Source: Candidatus Competibacteraceae bacterium
GTDB taxonomy: Bacteria > Pseudomonadota > Gammaproteobacteria > Competibacterales > Competibacteraceae
DNA: 64,000 nt
Assembly (NCBI GenBank): GCA_016712625.1
Contig: JADJQQ010000004.1
Coordinates: 310,001-374,000 of the forward strand
Direction: 5' to 3'
Numbering within the stretch: the stretch's first letter is position 1; each line of letters starts with the position of its first letter. The notes beneath the pieces are model-generated. The model searched no databases. It had not been told where the DNA came from and was given only the letters and a program-made list of their open reading frames with translations. A program made the position numbers and the translations under genes. Below, one piece after another: positions 37,505 to 47,409 of the stretch.

Positions 37505-37659
37505 TCAGCATTCTCCAAAAATTGAGGATTTGCACCGTCCGCCTTTTTTGGCTCGGTCGCCACAAGGCGAGACTTCAGCCAGCGAACGCAAAACACGCGA
37601 AACCAAGAATCGGATGGATGATTGTAAGCGATGTCGGGGCGCGGCGACTGAATTTTGGC

Positions 37660-40272
37660 TCAGGCCGCTGGCCGTAACCTAGTCAACAATTCACCGAGTC
37701 GCCGGTTGGCCGCCAAATCGACTTCGCCGCCCTCGCGATTACGCGCGTTGCGCTCCACCAGATCCAGAAAAGCCCGAATCCAATCGGTGTAGTAATCCTG
37801 GTCGTAGGTCGATTGTTGCTCGCTCAGTGGCGGGCCGCCGCGCGGCACCGGCCGCGGTGGAAAAATCGGCCGGGGGCCACCCTCCAGCGGCAGCATCGGG
37901 CGCTGCTCCAGTTGCATGGCATCGTAGCCTAGATAATCAACGTACGTATTGAGCAAGTTGGCGGTTAGCCGAGCGGGCAGCGCCACGATCTGCTCGAACT
38001 TCATCCGAAATCCGGTCACTTGCCGCGCCAGCGCCTCAATGCGTTCTTCCAGTTTCAGGCGTTGCGCCCCGGCGATCACTTCCTTGACGAACTCGATCAT
38101 GCGGGGTTCCGGCACCCGGTAATATTCACACAGCGATTTATTGCTGCTTAAATCTTGCAAATCCCGCATCCATTCCGCCACGGCCTCACGGGCGAACAGC
38201 GCCGCATCATCCTTGCGGGGTGGCTCGCTTGGCCCGCCGGCGGGCGCGCCTAGACCCAGCAACGCTTTCATTTGCCCGGTATTCACCGCCGCGCCGATGG
38301 CTGGCGCGCCAATCGCCTGTTTTTCGTCCGGCAAGCGGGTTTCGATGCGGTAATAAATTCCTTCCAGCTCGTCGCCATCGGCTTGCAGGGCGCGCAGCAA
38401 TTCACCGAAGCGCTGCTCGCCAGCGCAGTCAATCAGATGGCCGGCCACCTGTTGGGCCGCCGCGCGCCGCTTTTCGAGTTCTTGTTCGGGATTGTCGCTG
38501 ACGTAGTAATGACTCATGCGTTCGCGCATCTGCTCGTGCAAGCGGGTCACTTGGCCAGCCAGTTGCTGGTGTTTCAGTTCGGGATTACACAAGGGCCGCA
38601 AATGCTCAGCCAGGTAACTGATTCCACCATCGTTAAGCGCAAAACCCGCCTCCCACGCTTGCTCGGGATTTTCGAAATGGACGCTGGCGGCGACATCCTT
38701 TAGAAACGCTTCCTTAAAGAGGGCGATCCGTTTCCGTTCCCCCGGCCGAACCCCAATCTCGCGCCCCTCTTCATCGTAATCAAAAATATTCTTAGCCTTG
38801 AAATTGGGATTGCGCAGCCAAAAACTGTTGCGGAACGGGCCTTGGGTATCCCACCGTAGCGGCCAGTCGTGCTGCTTGCCGAAAAAATTAAGCAACGAGC
38901 TTTCCAACCGGGTGATCCAACGGCTTTCCGGCGAGCGTTCGCCAGCTTTTTCCTCGAACTCCATATCGAACTTGGTCAGCACCAAAAACAGCGCCGTCGG
39001 CTGCCGCGCGCGCTGCTCCGCAGTGGCGCCGTGAGTACTGGCAATCCATTCGTAGACCATATCCGGCAAGGTCTTGACCTCCTGATTGCTGGGACCGATG
39101 CACAGCAACATACTGGTCAATTCCTGTTCGGCGCAATAACGTTCGAACAGATACGCGACCTTACCGCGCAGGAATAAATTCCGCAAAGCGTCATCGGTCT
39201 CCAGAAAGGTCGATAAATCCTTGATCAATTCGCGGGAACGCGCTCCAGGAAAATCCAGCAAATCAGTGTGCTGGAAAAAATCCCACGGCTGTTCGCTGAT
39301 TACGATCCGTAACTCGGCGATCAGCGCCGTGACCTCGTTGCGCGGCAAGGTCACGCGCGCCCCATCGGCGCTGGCCAGCGTCAGGGTTTGGCCACCACCG
39401 CTGCCCAGGCCTTTGAGCGTCTGCACGTCGATGATGCTCTGCTCGCGTGGCAGTAACGCCTCCAATCCAGCATAAGCGTCATTGGCAAAATTCAACCCTT
39501 GCAGTCCGTTATACAACCGGATGTAAAGCTGGCTGAAAGCCTCCACTCCACCCCAGATCACCCCGAACAATTTAGCCCGCTCCTGGATGGGCAAGTGGGG
39601 AGCCAGTTGCGCCGCTTGCTCCCAATAGCCATGCCGCAACAGACGAATTCGCTCCTGTCCTTTGAAATAGCGCTCGAAGTAAGCCTGCAAATCGAACACG
39701 TCATCGGCGGTGAGCGGATCGACCGGTTGTATTTGCGCGGCTGGAATGAGTTGATCCAGAAACTCACTCAATTGCGCCTGCGTCAATAATTCGTCTTCAC
39801 TGTGATCGCAGTCGGCGTAATAGGTATTGCCAAGAATTTTGACCAGATCGGTTTGGGTCAACAAGCGCATCTGCACCGGCGCGGCGGCGGTAGCGCCGGC
39901 GGCCGGTTGCAAGGTAAAGCGGGTCACCAAACCAGTGGACTCCCGTCCGCCTTCCGGATTGATGTCGCGAATGAAGTCGATCTGCTGGCCGGCGAAATCA
40001 GCCAGCAAGGGCGCGACGCCTTTACGCGCCAGCGCCGAGATCAGATACGATTTACCGGACTGGCTGGGACCGAACACGCCAACGCACATGGGCCGCCGCA
40101 CCGCTTGCTCCAAGCGGCGCGCCTGCGCCGAAAGACGGCGGAATTCCTTGATCAATCCCGCCTTTTCTTGGCGGACACGCTCGGTATTCTCATCCAACCA
40201 GCTCAGAAACTCGGAGCCGATCTGATCGAGATTCCGGCAAGTAGCGCTGAGAGTCGCATCAGTGGGGGTCAT
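37660..40272 (-). CDS. srfC: SrfC-like putative virulence factor, dynamin-like P-loop GTPase
   Basis: 870 residues, cytoplasmic. A helical N-terminus (~1-60) precedes the P-loop VFGPSQSGKSYLISAL (GPSQSGKS at 68-75). A G3-like DFPGARSRE (~338-346) and a G4-like LTKFDME (~434-440) define a GTPase of the dynamin/translation-factor group. Long helical stretches follow (~480-830). The whole matches the family annotated as virulence factor SrfC, found with srfA and srfB in Salmonella and Xenorhabdus and widely in environmental proteobacteria. Dynamin-like proteins deform or tether membranes when they hydrolyse GTP, but the role of SrfC is not settled. The gene lies 48 bases after the GGDEF/EAL gene and 155 before the proline-rich membrane gene, in the same direction as srfB at 44473. 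Confidence 0.83.
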   Translation of the reverse strand: MTPTDATLSATCRNLDQIGSEFLSWLDENTERVRQEKAGLIKEFRRLSAQARRLEQAVRRPMCVGVFGPSQSGKSYLISALARKGVAPLLADFAGQQIDFIRDINPEGGRESTGLVTRFTLQPAAGATAAAPVQMRLLTQTDLVKILGNTYYADCDHSEDELLTQAQLSEFLDQLIPAAQIQPVDPLTADDVFDLQAYFERYFKGQERIRLLRHGYWEQAAQLAPHLPIQERAKLFGVIWGGVEAFSQLYIRLYNGLQGLNFANDAYAGLEALLPREQSIIDVQTLKGLGSGGGQTLTLASADGARVTLPRNEVTALIAELRIVISEQPWDFFQHTDLLDFPGARSRELIKDLSTFLETDDALRNLFLRGKVAYLFERYCAEQELTSMLLCIGPSNQEVKTLPDMVYEWIASTHGATAEQRARQPTALFLVLTKFDMEFEEKAGERSPESRWITRLESSLLNFFGKQHDWPLRWDTQGPFRNSFWLRNPNFKAKNIFDYDEEGREIGVRPGERKRIALFKEAFLKDVAASVHFENPEQAWEAGFALNDGGISYLAEHLRPLCNPELKHQQLAGQVTRLHEQMRERMSHYYVSDNPEQELEKRRAAAQQVAGHLIDCAGEQRFGELLRALQADGDELEGIYYRIETRLPDEKQAIGAPAIGAAVNTGQMKALLGLGAPAGGPSEPPRKDDAALFAREAVAEWMRDLQDLSSNKSLCEYYRVPEPRMIEFVKEVIAGAQRLKLEERIEALARQVTGFRMKFEQIVALPARLTANLLNTYVDYLGYDAMQLEQRPMLPLEGGPRPIFPPRPVPRGGPPLSEQQSTYDQDYYTDWIRAFLDLVERNARNREGGEVDLAANRRLGELLTRLRPAA

Positions 40273-40320
40273 GTCAGATTCCGCTATTAAGAGGGCTTGC
40301 GCGATGACAGTGATGGTAAC

Positions 40321-43300
40321 TTAGCCAGTCGCGCGGTCGGGATCAAGCTTCAACCAGCGCGCGATAAACTCCGCTTCGGGCAACGGCGGGCTGAAGTAAA
40401 AACCCTGACCGATCTGGCACCCTTCCCGCAGCAAAAAATTCACTTGCTCGGCGGTCTCAATCCCTTCGGCGACCACCTTCAAACCCAAGCTGCCCGCCAA
40501 CGTGATAATGGTGCGGATGATCGTCTCGTTATTCGCATCGGACCCGATATCCATCACGAAGGATCGATCAATTTTAAGCGTCTGCAACGGCAAGCGCTTC
40601 AGATAGGCCAAGGAAGAATAGCCGGTGCCGAAATCGTCCACCGACAGCGATACACCGAACGTGCGGAGTTCTTGCACAAAACGGATCGCTTGCTCGCCTT
40701 TGGCAATGAATGATTCGGTGATTTCCATCTCCAGGCTGCCGGCCACCAATCCCGTTTCAGCGAGAATGTCAGCGACCAAATCAATCATATCCCCGCGCTC
40801 GATTTGCTTGACCGACAGATTGACGGCAATTCGAGGAATATCGCCGCCCGCGGCGCGCCAAGCTTTTAGCTTACTACAGACTTCGCGCAGCACCCATTCG
40901 CCTAAAGCGGAGATAAAGCCGATTTCCTCGGCCAGCGGCACGAACTTGATGGGCGGAATCAAGCCGAGCTCGGGATGGCGCCAGCGTACCAGGGCTTCAG
41001 CGCCCACCAAGGCGCCAGTGGCTAAATTGACTTGCGGTTGAAAATAAACCAACAGTTCCTGGTTGGGAATCGAACGCCGCAGCCCGGCTTCAAACCGCAG
41101 CCGTTCGATGCCGAAATCCGTCATTTCAGGGGAATAACACGCGTAATTATGCCGGCCGTTAGCCTTGGCGCGATACATCGCCGCATCGGCGTTCTTGAGC
41201 AGCTCGCAGCTGTCTAGCCCGTCGGTGGGATAGATGCTAATCCCGATGCTCGCTGAAACATGCACTTCATGCTCGCCCAACAAAATAGAACGGTTGAAGA
41301 CATTCAACAGTTTCTGGGCTATTAGCGTCGCATCCCAGGCTTCGGCGATGTTTTCGATCAGCAGCGCGAATTCATCTCCGCCGAAGCGGGCCAAGGTGTC
41401 GCTAGCGCGAACCGAGCGCTGAAATTTTCGGGCTACAGTCTGCAACAGCTGATCGCCGACAGGATGGCCTAAAGTATCATTTACATCTTTAAACCGATCC
41501 AGATCGATAAAAATGACGGCCAACTGCCCGTGGTCACGCTGCGCCCGTTCAAGCGCATGACTCAGACGGTCATCGAATAAAACCCGATTTGGCAATCTGG
41601 TCAACGGATCGTGATGGGCGAGAAACGAGAGTTGCTGTTCGGCATGTTTTTGGGCCGAAATATCGGTAAATACACCCACGTAATGCGCTATTCGCTGTTC
41701 TTTATCACGCACCACGCTAATGGAGAGCAGCTCCGGATAGAGATCGCCGTTCTTGCGACGATTCCAAATTTCACCGCGCCATTTGTCCTCTCGCTGGATA
41801 CCTTCCCACATGTGGCGATAAAACTCGGATGGCTGGCGGCCGGAATTAAGCATATCGGCGCAGATCCAGACGCTCCCACCGTCGGGATTTTCAATATCTA
41901 ATGCCTTACCGGTCAAATAACCCCAAAATGCGCTGCCATCCTTGCGCTTCAACCACACTTCGGTCACATAAGTTCCATCCTGGGCCAGAGCGCTATACGC
42001 TTGCTCGGCAATATCTGGATAGCGCTCTCCCGTCACATACAAAATTTCGGTTAACCGGCCAAGCAACTCGCCTTCATCGTAACCAAAAAGCTCTTCATAA
42101 CGGCGGTTGCACTGCATGATCCTTCGGTGCTCGATCAAAACGATGCCGACCAAGGCGTTATCGAGCAACGCCGCTTGCTGGGCCAGCAAGGTTTTAAGCC
42201 GCGCTTCATCGGCCTTGCGTTGAGTGATATCGTGCGCGATCGACAGCACAGCGATGCCCTCGGTGAGTCTGATGCCGCTCGTCGTCACTTCGACCTCGAC
42301 GGCCGATCCGTCGACCCGTAAAAAGCGTTGCTCCATCGAGGGTAACACCAGCAGCCCGTCGGCGTTCTCCACCATTTCAATCCGCGCTTTCACGGCCGCC
42401 CGAGAATCGAGATGGACTCGCATCAGCCACGTCTTGTTCAAAAGTTCCTCTTGGCGCTCGACGCCGAACAGCCGCGCGGTGGAACGGTTGGCCATGATGA
42501 GAACGTCGTGGCGGTGTACGAAAATCGCTTCTGGCGACAAATCCAATAAGACGCGGTAACGCTCCTCACTTTGAGCGAGCGCGGCAGTGACCTTCTTCCA
42601 ATCTTCGATATCGCGCACCAATTCGTTGAAACTTCCGATCAAATCGCCAATCTCATCGCGGGTTACGATCGGCAAGGGTCGCAGCGAGCGTTGGTCCAAG
42701 GTCATCTCTCGGAGCGCCGAGGTCGTTTGCCGCAGCGGCCGTAGCCAATAGCCCACAACGGCCGCCGCCAACCAGGGAACGATCAGCGACAAAATGAGCG
42801 CCGCGCCCAACAGGGTACGTTGCAACGCCGCGATGGGAGCGAATGCGCTGCTTACCGGCAACGCGCTAGCCACAAACCAGCCGGTCGTTGGGATGCGTCG
42901 CCCCGAATATAATTTCTCAATGCCGGCCGAGTTGCCGGCGATCCCTGAGCCTTCGTACCCGGCCATGTACCGATCATGCATCGGATTGCTGCCTTGACTA
43001 GGGACCGGTTTTAAAATACGGGCGGGATCGGTGGACGCCACGAACACTTCGGCGCTGGGATCGAAGATGAAAACGTTGCCGGCCGCTGCTTCATAGGTTG
43101 CGATCAGCTGGCCGATGTAATTCTCGACATCCAGGTAGGTGACGCCGATCAATAGCCCCACCATTTGCTGCTGGGTGCTGTCGATGATCGGCGCGTTCAA
43201 AGCGACCAGCGGCCGTTTGGAAAGCTTCCCAATCCGCGGCGTGCCAACCACCGGAGCGCGCTGGTTCAACAGTGGAGTAAATTCGTCATATTGGGTGAAA

Positions 43301-43686
43301 TTCAAGCCGATACGACCTGGGATGTGGGGTACCTCCGCGATACAAACACCCTGGGCATCGAGCACGAAAAACCCTCCGTTGAACAGAGGGCTGAGGGTCA
43401 GATTATCATGTAAAAATGCGTTGGCTTGCTCAGATTGATAGACCAAATGGCGCTCGCCGAAGACTTGAGCCAAATCTTCGAGCGCACGCAGCCGCAGCCG
43501 AATCTGTCGGTCGATACTGGCGGCGATCACCGAAACAGCCGAAAACTGCTGAGTGGAAACCAAACTCTCCAAATCGCGTTTCAGCGCAATATTGAAATAC
43601 CAGACCAACCCCCAAATGACGGCAAGCAGCAAAGCGAGAACAAAGAACGAAAGTTTTACCGCTAGGCGAGAAACCCCACGGAACAC
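40321..43686 (-). CDS. Membrane sensor with dCache, HAMP, two PAS, GGDEF and EAL domains
   Basis: 1121 residues, GTG start at 43686. N-terminal helix (LSFFVLALLLAVIWGLVWYF, ~12-31), periplasmic dCache sensor (~35-285), second helix (~288-312), HAMP (~312-365), PAS (~370-490), PAS with PAC (~500-650), diguanylate cyclase domain with intact GGDEF at 769-773 and phosphodiesterase domain with intact EAL at 897-899 (GAEALVRWRHPELG), ending near LKLDPDRATG. Both catalytic signatures are complete, so the protein could make or break c-di-GMP. The dCache domain suggests control by an extracellular small molecule. It sits between the srfC- and srfB-like genes, an odd place for a signalling gene. Its first ~14 codons lie in one copy of a 98-base-period tandem duplication. 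Confidence 0.9.
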   Translation of the reverse strand: MFRGVSRLAVKLSFFVLALLLAVIWGLVWYFNIALKRDLESLVSTQQFSAVSVIAASIDRQIRLRLRALEDLAQVFGERHLVYQSEQANAFLHDNLTLSPLFNGGFFVLDAQGVCIAEVPHIPGRIGLNFTQYDEFTPLLNQRAPVVGTPRIGKLSKRPLVALNAPIIDSTQQQMVGLLIGVTYLDVENYIGQLIATYEAAAGNVFIFDPSAEVFVASTDPARILKPVPSQGSNPMHDRYMAGYEGSGIAGNSAGIEKLYSGRRIPTTGWFVASALPVSSAFAPIAALQRTLLGAALILSLIVPWLAAAVVGYWLRPLRQTTSALREMTLDQRSLRPLPIVTRDEIGDLIGSFNELVRDIEDWKKVTAALAQSEERYRVLLDLSPEAIFVHRHDVLIMANRSTARLFGVERQEELLNKTWLMRVHLDSRAAVKARIEMVENADGLLVLPSMEQRFLRVDGSAVEVEVTTSGIRLTEGIAVLSIAHDITQRKADEARLKTLLAQQAALLDNALVGIVLIEHRRIMQCNRRYEELFGYDEGELLGRLTEILYVTGERYPDIAEQAYSALAQDGTYVTEVWLKRKDGSAFWGYLTGKALDIENPDGGSVWICADMLNSGRQPSEFYRHMWEGIQREDKWRGEIWNRRKNGDLYPELLSISVVRDKEQRIAHYVGVFTDISAQKHAEQQLSFLAHHDPLTRLPNRVLFDDRLSHALERAQRDHGQLAVIFIDLDRFKDVNDTLGHPVGDQLLQTVARKFQRSVRASDTLARFGGDEFALLIENIAEAWDATLIAQKLLNVFNRSILLGEHEVHVSASIGISIYPTDGLDSCELLKNADAAMYRAKANGRHNYACYSPEMTDFGIERLRFEAGLRRSIPNQELLVYFQPQVNLATGALVGAEALVRWRHPELGLIPPIKFVPLAEEIGFISALGEWVLREVCSKLKAWRAAGGDIPRIAVNLSVKQIERGDMIDLVADILAETGLVAGSLEMEITESFIAKGEQAIRFVQELRTFGVSLSVDDFGTGYSSLAYLKRLPLQTLKIDRSFVMDIGSDANNETIIRTIITLAGSLGLKVVAEGIETAEQVNFLLREGCQIGQGFYFSPPLPEAEFIARWLKLDPDRATG

Positions 43687-43841
43687 AGCGATCAGCCCCC
43701 TCTTCCCACGGCGTTATCGGATCAGAACCGTTTACGCCTACAAAACGAAAATTTTACCGCCAGGCGAGAAATCCCACGGAACACGGCGATCGGCCTTCTC
43801 TTTCCGAAGCCTTATTCGATCAGAACCGTTTATGCCTACAA
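43647..43841. repeat. Tandem duplication (two ~97-base copies) covering the 5' end of the GGDEF/EAL gene
   Basis: 43647-43743 and 43745-43841 align end to end with a period of 98 bases and roughly a fifth or less of positions changed. Both contain ACCG(C/T)(T/C)AGGCGAGAAA, CCCACGGAACAC and GATCAGAACCGTTTA. Copy one carries the GTG start and the first ~14 codons. Copy two lies upstream and carries a matching GTG at 43784 followed by 19 sense codons and a stop (43722-43784; MFRGISRLAVKFSF...), so it is a vestigial second gene start. Confidence 0.9.
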
Positions 43842-43848
43842 GAAGCCA

Positions 43849-44463
43849 CTATCTTGCAAACCAGTATATAACATTGGTAATAACTATGACCCACAACAGA
43901 AGCTGGAACAACTGATTTCCACGCTGCCAAGCTTTGCGATCCACCACTTTTCCGAACAAGGGAATGCCATTAGCTTGCAGTGCAATCAGTTCGCTGTGGC
44001 GAGTGAATTGCCGACCATAAAGTTGAACCTCCATTCCCTCTGGCGGCAGCGAGCGGGTAAACCATTGACACTGAAAAGCCGCATAAATCGGGCCTGCCAT
44101 CGGCGGGCGCAACTCGACCAACTGACCTCTTGCGGTCGAGGCAACGGGCGTCAACCGAACCTGCCGTGGGGCGTAATTCACCAGCAATTGATTTGCCGAA
44201 TTGAGTTCCTTGGTGGCCGCTCGGTCAACATACCAAATCAACCCGCCCGCCAGCGCCACGCTAGGCAAGAGCACCAACCCCACCAGCCCCAATGTCAGGA
44301 GGCTGCCAAGGTCCTGGCTGGTCAACGCGCCCACCATCCCAAACAACAGCGCGCCCGCCATGAGCAAAAATAGCAGCAACCCCAGCAAGCGCACCCGCCG
44401 ACGATAAACCGCCGCCCGCTTTTTTAGGGTCGGATGCAGGCCAGATAAACCCTCGGTTGTCAC
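43849..44463 (-). CDS. Small membrane protein of the srf-like cluster
   Basis: 204 residues, family not recognised. The basic N-terminus (LKKRAAVYRRRVRLLG) is followed by two adjacent membrane helices (~26-47 and ~55-80: LLTLGLVGLVLLPSVALAGG). A soluble part (~85-185) has NYAPRQVRLTPVASTARGQLVEL split over ~95-120, FQCQWFTRSLPPEGMEVQLYG and KVVDRKAWQRGNQ, and a third helix closes the protein (LFQLLLWVIVITNVIYWFAR). Its stop-to-start distance to the srfB-like gene is 9 bases, so it is cotranslated with it. It could be the membrane anchor or partner of SrfB, by position only. Confidence 0.75.
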   Translation of the reverse strand: MTTEGLSGLHPTLKKRAAVYRRRVRLLGLLLFLLMAGALLFGMVGALTSQDLGSLLTLGLVGLVLLPSVALAGGLIWYVDRAATKELNSANQLLVNYAPRQVRLTPVASTARGQLVELRPPMAGPIYAAFQCQWFTRSLPPEGMEVQLYGRQFTRHSELIALQANGIPLFGKVVDRKAWQRGNQLFQLLLWVIVITNVIYWFAR

Positions 44464-44472
44464 AGCGCACGC

Positions 44473-47409
44473 TCAACGGCGCGGCACATCGCCAGAGCGC
44501 GTTGAAATGGAGAAAATTCCAGTATCCAGCCAGTAGCCATACTCATCTCTAAGCGTCTGCAATTTCAGCAATACCACCCCGCTCGGCTGTTGGTTGCCGG
44601 CGGCGTCCGCGACGGCGATCACCTTGAAATCCAGATCGACATTTTCATCAGTGGAACGCTCCAGCGTCACTTTGAGCGGCAGCGCTTTAGCACTGGCATC
44701 GCGCGGATGGGCGAAGGTGACGCGATACAGGGGCGTCGCCGGCCAGCGTTCCACGCCCAGTTGACGGAAACCCAGAAACACTGGCGCATAAAAATCAAAG
44801 GTCGCTTCCGGCAGTCGGGTTTTACGATCCTCTAGCTCCAGATTGGCAAACAACACGTTTTCCTGTTTCAATCGCCCGGTCTGCTCCAGCACGCCGACGA
44901 AGCGGGCGGTGGATTTCATGCCCAGATCGCGGCTTCGCAGATTAAATTTATACAGTTGTCCTTCCGATAGCGCGCAGACCATCGCCCCCACCGCCGCCGT
45001 GGTCTTGGGATCGGTCAACCGGCCGCTGACTGAGCGAAACGGATACCAATCGCCCACCCGATAGGTATGCAAGCTGACGATCCGATCCGGCGGGGCCGGC
45101 AGCTTGGCCAGAATCGCCGCGCGAATGGCCGGCAAGCGGCAAGGTCGGCCGGAAATCAGCAAATAGTCGCAATCGTACAGATGCACCACTTCGCACAGAT
45201 CACTCAACACTTGGCCGAGAATGCGACGCACCGTGGTATCCAAGGCCAGCATCGTGGCGGAAAAGCTGACCTCGGCCAGCTTAAAATTCTGACCGCCAGC
45301 CGCGGCTACCGCCGCCTCCAAAAACTGTACGACCTGTTCGTGCGGGCCGCCGCCGACTGGATAAACATCGGCGAGGCGTAAGGTCACTGCTTCATTGGCG
45401 GTGCTGAGGTCGGTATTTTCGTAGCGATGCAGCAATTCCAAGGCGAGCGGCAAAGCGACCTGATTGGCGAATTGCCGGCGCAAGGTGCGGTCGCGCTCGG
45501 CCTGATCGCCCCGGTTCGCGCCCAGCAATCGAGCCAACAACTCCTCGGGATTGGCGGCCCCGCTCTGGCGGATCGCCTCCACCAACACCGGCAACACGTT
45601 ACGCTCGATCAGCCCGCACAGCACATCGTCGCCCGCGATGTTAAACCCTTCTCGGAATTCCTGAATCGGCCGTACCGCCGTACCGCCTTCCAGTTGGTAG
45701 GTGGTGACGATCAGATCCGTCGTACCGCCGCCGATGTCGATACTGGCCAGCCGCAAGGAGGGCACATCGCTGTAACCTTCCCGCACCCGGCCGAAAATTT
45801 TGAAAAACAGGGCGGCATCGCCTTGAAAATTATGCTTGATTTCGTTGTAAAGAAAAACGATCTGGGTGCCGGTGGCTTCATCCCATTGCAGGAATGGCTC
45901 CGGGGCTTGGCTCTCATCCAAACCCAACGCCCGCCAGGTCAGCCGAATCGCGGTATTGACCCGGCGCGAAAACAGTTTGCGCTCGGCGAGCGGCATCGCG
46001 GTGGGCATGGTCAGAATCACCCGGCGCAAGCGGCGCGGCGCTTCGGAATGGACGCGCTCATAGCGACGGGCCGGCGAGTTGGCCTGGACAAAAGCTTGGA
46101 GCAATACTTCGGCCACGAAGAAGCTCATCAGCGCGCTACGCGAGAACAGCGCCGTCACCGCCGGCGGCTCGCCGGGCGCCAGCTCCTCGCCGTCTTCGCG
46201 CAGATGGCCAATAAAAGGGCCGGTGGTCACCGGGCCGCTGTCGCCACCAAAGCCATCGGGGCCAGGATTGAAACGCCACGGGTGATAGCGCGGATCGGTA
46301 TCCCACAGATACCGCTTGGGACCGGATAACCCGGTACTGCCCTCGGTGCCGTGACTGTAGTAGGACAGCGCCTGAGCCTCATAGCCTACCCGCGTCGCCG
46401 TTGGCCATAAAAAGGCGCTGCTGCGGCCACTGCGCCGCGACAGCTTTTCATCGCCGAAACCGCCGCGCACGAACTCGATCCGGCTTGGGAACGGTTCGTC
46501 GTCAATGCGTTCGGGGCGGGATAGATCGCGCAATTCCAAGCGATAGCTGTCATTCATATCGACTGGATTATCGCCGCTGGTTTCCATCAAGATGCCGCAA
46601 GTGCGGGAATTACCGATATCCAGCACCAGATCGACGTTGACCGGTTGATTGAGACGCGCGGTCGGGCCATTATCGACGAAGGTAAAGCGCAGGCGCGGCG
46701 CCGACATCGCCCGTTGCAGCAAGGTCAACACCGTGAGCCAAGCGCCCTGCGCGTCGGGACTGGCGCGCAGCTCCGCTTCATCCACCCGGCGCGGCGCGCG
46801 GCGGCGCAACTCAAAGGCATGCAAGCGTTGGTGCAACCATTCCCGCACCCATTCCTGCTCCAGAAACCAGCCTGTATCGACCTCGGCGTCGCTAAGCGCG
46901 AATTCCTCGCCAGATTGCATGTCCAGCGGACTGGGAGCCAAGTAGGGTCGCCCCTCGCGGGTCGGCAATAATTGCGTGTCGAACGCCAGCGTCACCCGAT
47001 GGGTGTTGCCCTCGGCATCCGGCGCCGCCAACTCCACTAACCGCGCTCTCGCCCAGTTGGTCGGCCCCTTGTCGAACAGGTGGCGGCTGTCGGGCCGTGG
47101 CTCCCGTATCCGCAAAAACGGGATCGGAATCCAGGTTGCATCGAGCATGGCGGCCGCCTTGGCCGCATTCAGCGAATAAACCTGCTCCGGCTTGACCGCT
47201 TTACCCTCCTCCGTCACGAACTGGCCGCTGGCGTCGTCAGCGTACAGGCACGTCAGGATCGCGCGGCCCTCGGTGCTGTTTTGAGTCAGAAAAGCGCGCG
47301 AAACGCGCGCCTCGTTGAGATTCAAACCGAAATCTAGAAACTGAATGGCGGTGTTCGGAATGAGATTGATAACCGGAGCGTATTTTCTAAGTTTCGCCAG
47401 CATGGCCAT
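44473..47409 (-). CDS. srfB: SrfB-like putative virulence factor, Hsp70/actin-fold ATPase
   Basis: 978 residues, the usual SrfB length. It starts MAMLAKLRKYAPVINLIPNT, without a signal peptide. The actin/Hsp70 nucleotide-binding signatures are visible: phosphate 1 VLDIGNSRTCGILME (~261-275), phosphate 2 ASIDIGGGTTDLIV (~557-570) and the adenosine motif LLISGRPCRLPAI (~750). The family is annotated as virulence factor SrfB, co-inherited with SrfC. In Salmonella srfABC was found as an SsrB-regulated locus, and the Xenorhabdus version is reported to be cytotoxic. In free-living bacteria the job is unknown. An ATPase of this fold beside a dynamin-like GTPase suggests a two-motor membrane or assembly machine; this is inference. 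Confidence 0.87.
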   Translation of the reverse strand: MAMLAKLRKYAPVINLIPNTAIQFLDFGLNLNEARVSRAFLTQNSTEGRAILTCLYADDASGQFVTEEGKAVKPEQVYSLNAAKAAAMLDATWIPIPFLRIREPRPDSRHLFDKGPTNWARARLVELAAPDAEGNTHRVTLAFDTQLLPTREGRPYLAPSPLDMQSGEEFALSDAEVDTGWFLEQEWVREWLHQRLHAFELRRRAPRRVDEAELRASPDAQGAWLTVLTLLQRAMSAPRLRFTFVDNGPTARLNQPVNVDLVLDIGNSRTCGILMETSGDNPVDMNDSYRLELRDLSRPERIDDEPFPSRIEFVRGGFGDEKLSRRSGRSSAFLWPTATRVGYEAQALSYYSHGTEGSTGLSGPKRYLWDTDPRYHPWRFNPGPDGFGGDSGPVTTGPFIGHLREDGEELAPGEPPAVTALFSRSALMSFFVAEVLLQAFVQANSPARRYERVHSEAPRRLRRVILTMPTAMPLAERKLFSRRVNTAIRLTWRALGLDESQAPEPFLQWDEATGTQIVFLYNEIKHNFQGDAALFFKIFGRVREGYSDVPSLRLASIDIGGGTTDLIVTTYQLEGGTAVRPIQEFREGFNIAGDDVLCGLIERNVLPVLVEAIRQSGAANPEELLARLLGANRGDQAERDRTLRRQFANQVALPLALELLHRYENTDLSTANEAVTLRLADVYPVGGGPHEQVVQFLEAAVAAAGGQNFKLAEVSFSATMLALDTTVRRILGQVLSDLCEVVHLYDCDYLLISGRPCRLPAIRAAILAKLPAPPDRIVSLHTYRVGDWYPFRSVSGRLTDPKTTAAVGAMVCALSEGQLYKFNLRSRDLGMKSTARFVGVLEQTGRLKQENVLFANLELEDRKTRLPEATFDFYAPVFLGFRQLGVERWPATPLYRVTFAHPRDASAKALPLKVTLERSTDENVDLDFKVIAVADAAGNQQPSGVVLLKLQTLRDEYGYWLDTGIFSISTRSGDVPRR

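Noticed and set aside
45427..46329. Plus-strand frame of 300 codons
   Set aside because: Antisense to the srfB-like gene. It lacks any domain and the real gene carries three intact ATPase motifs.
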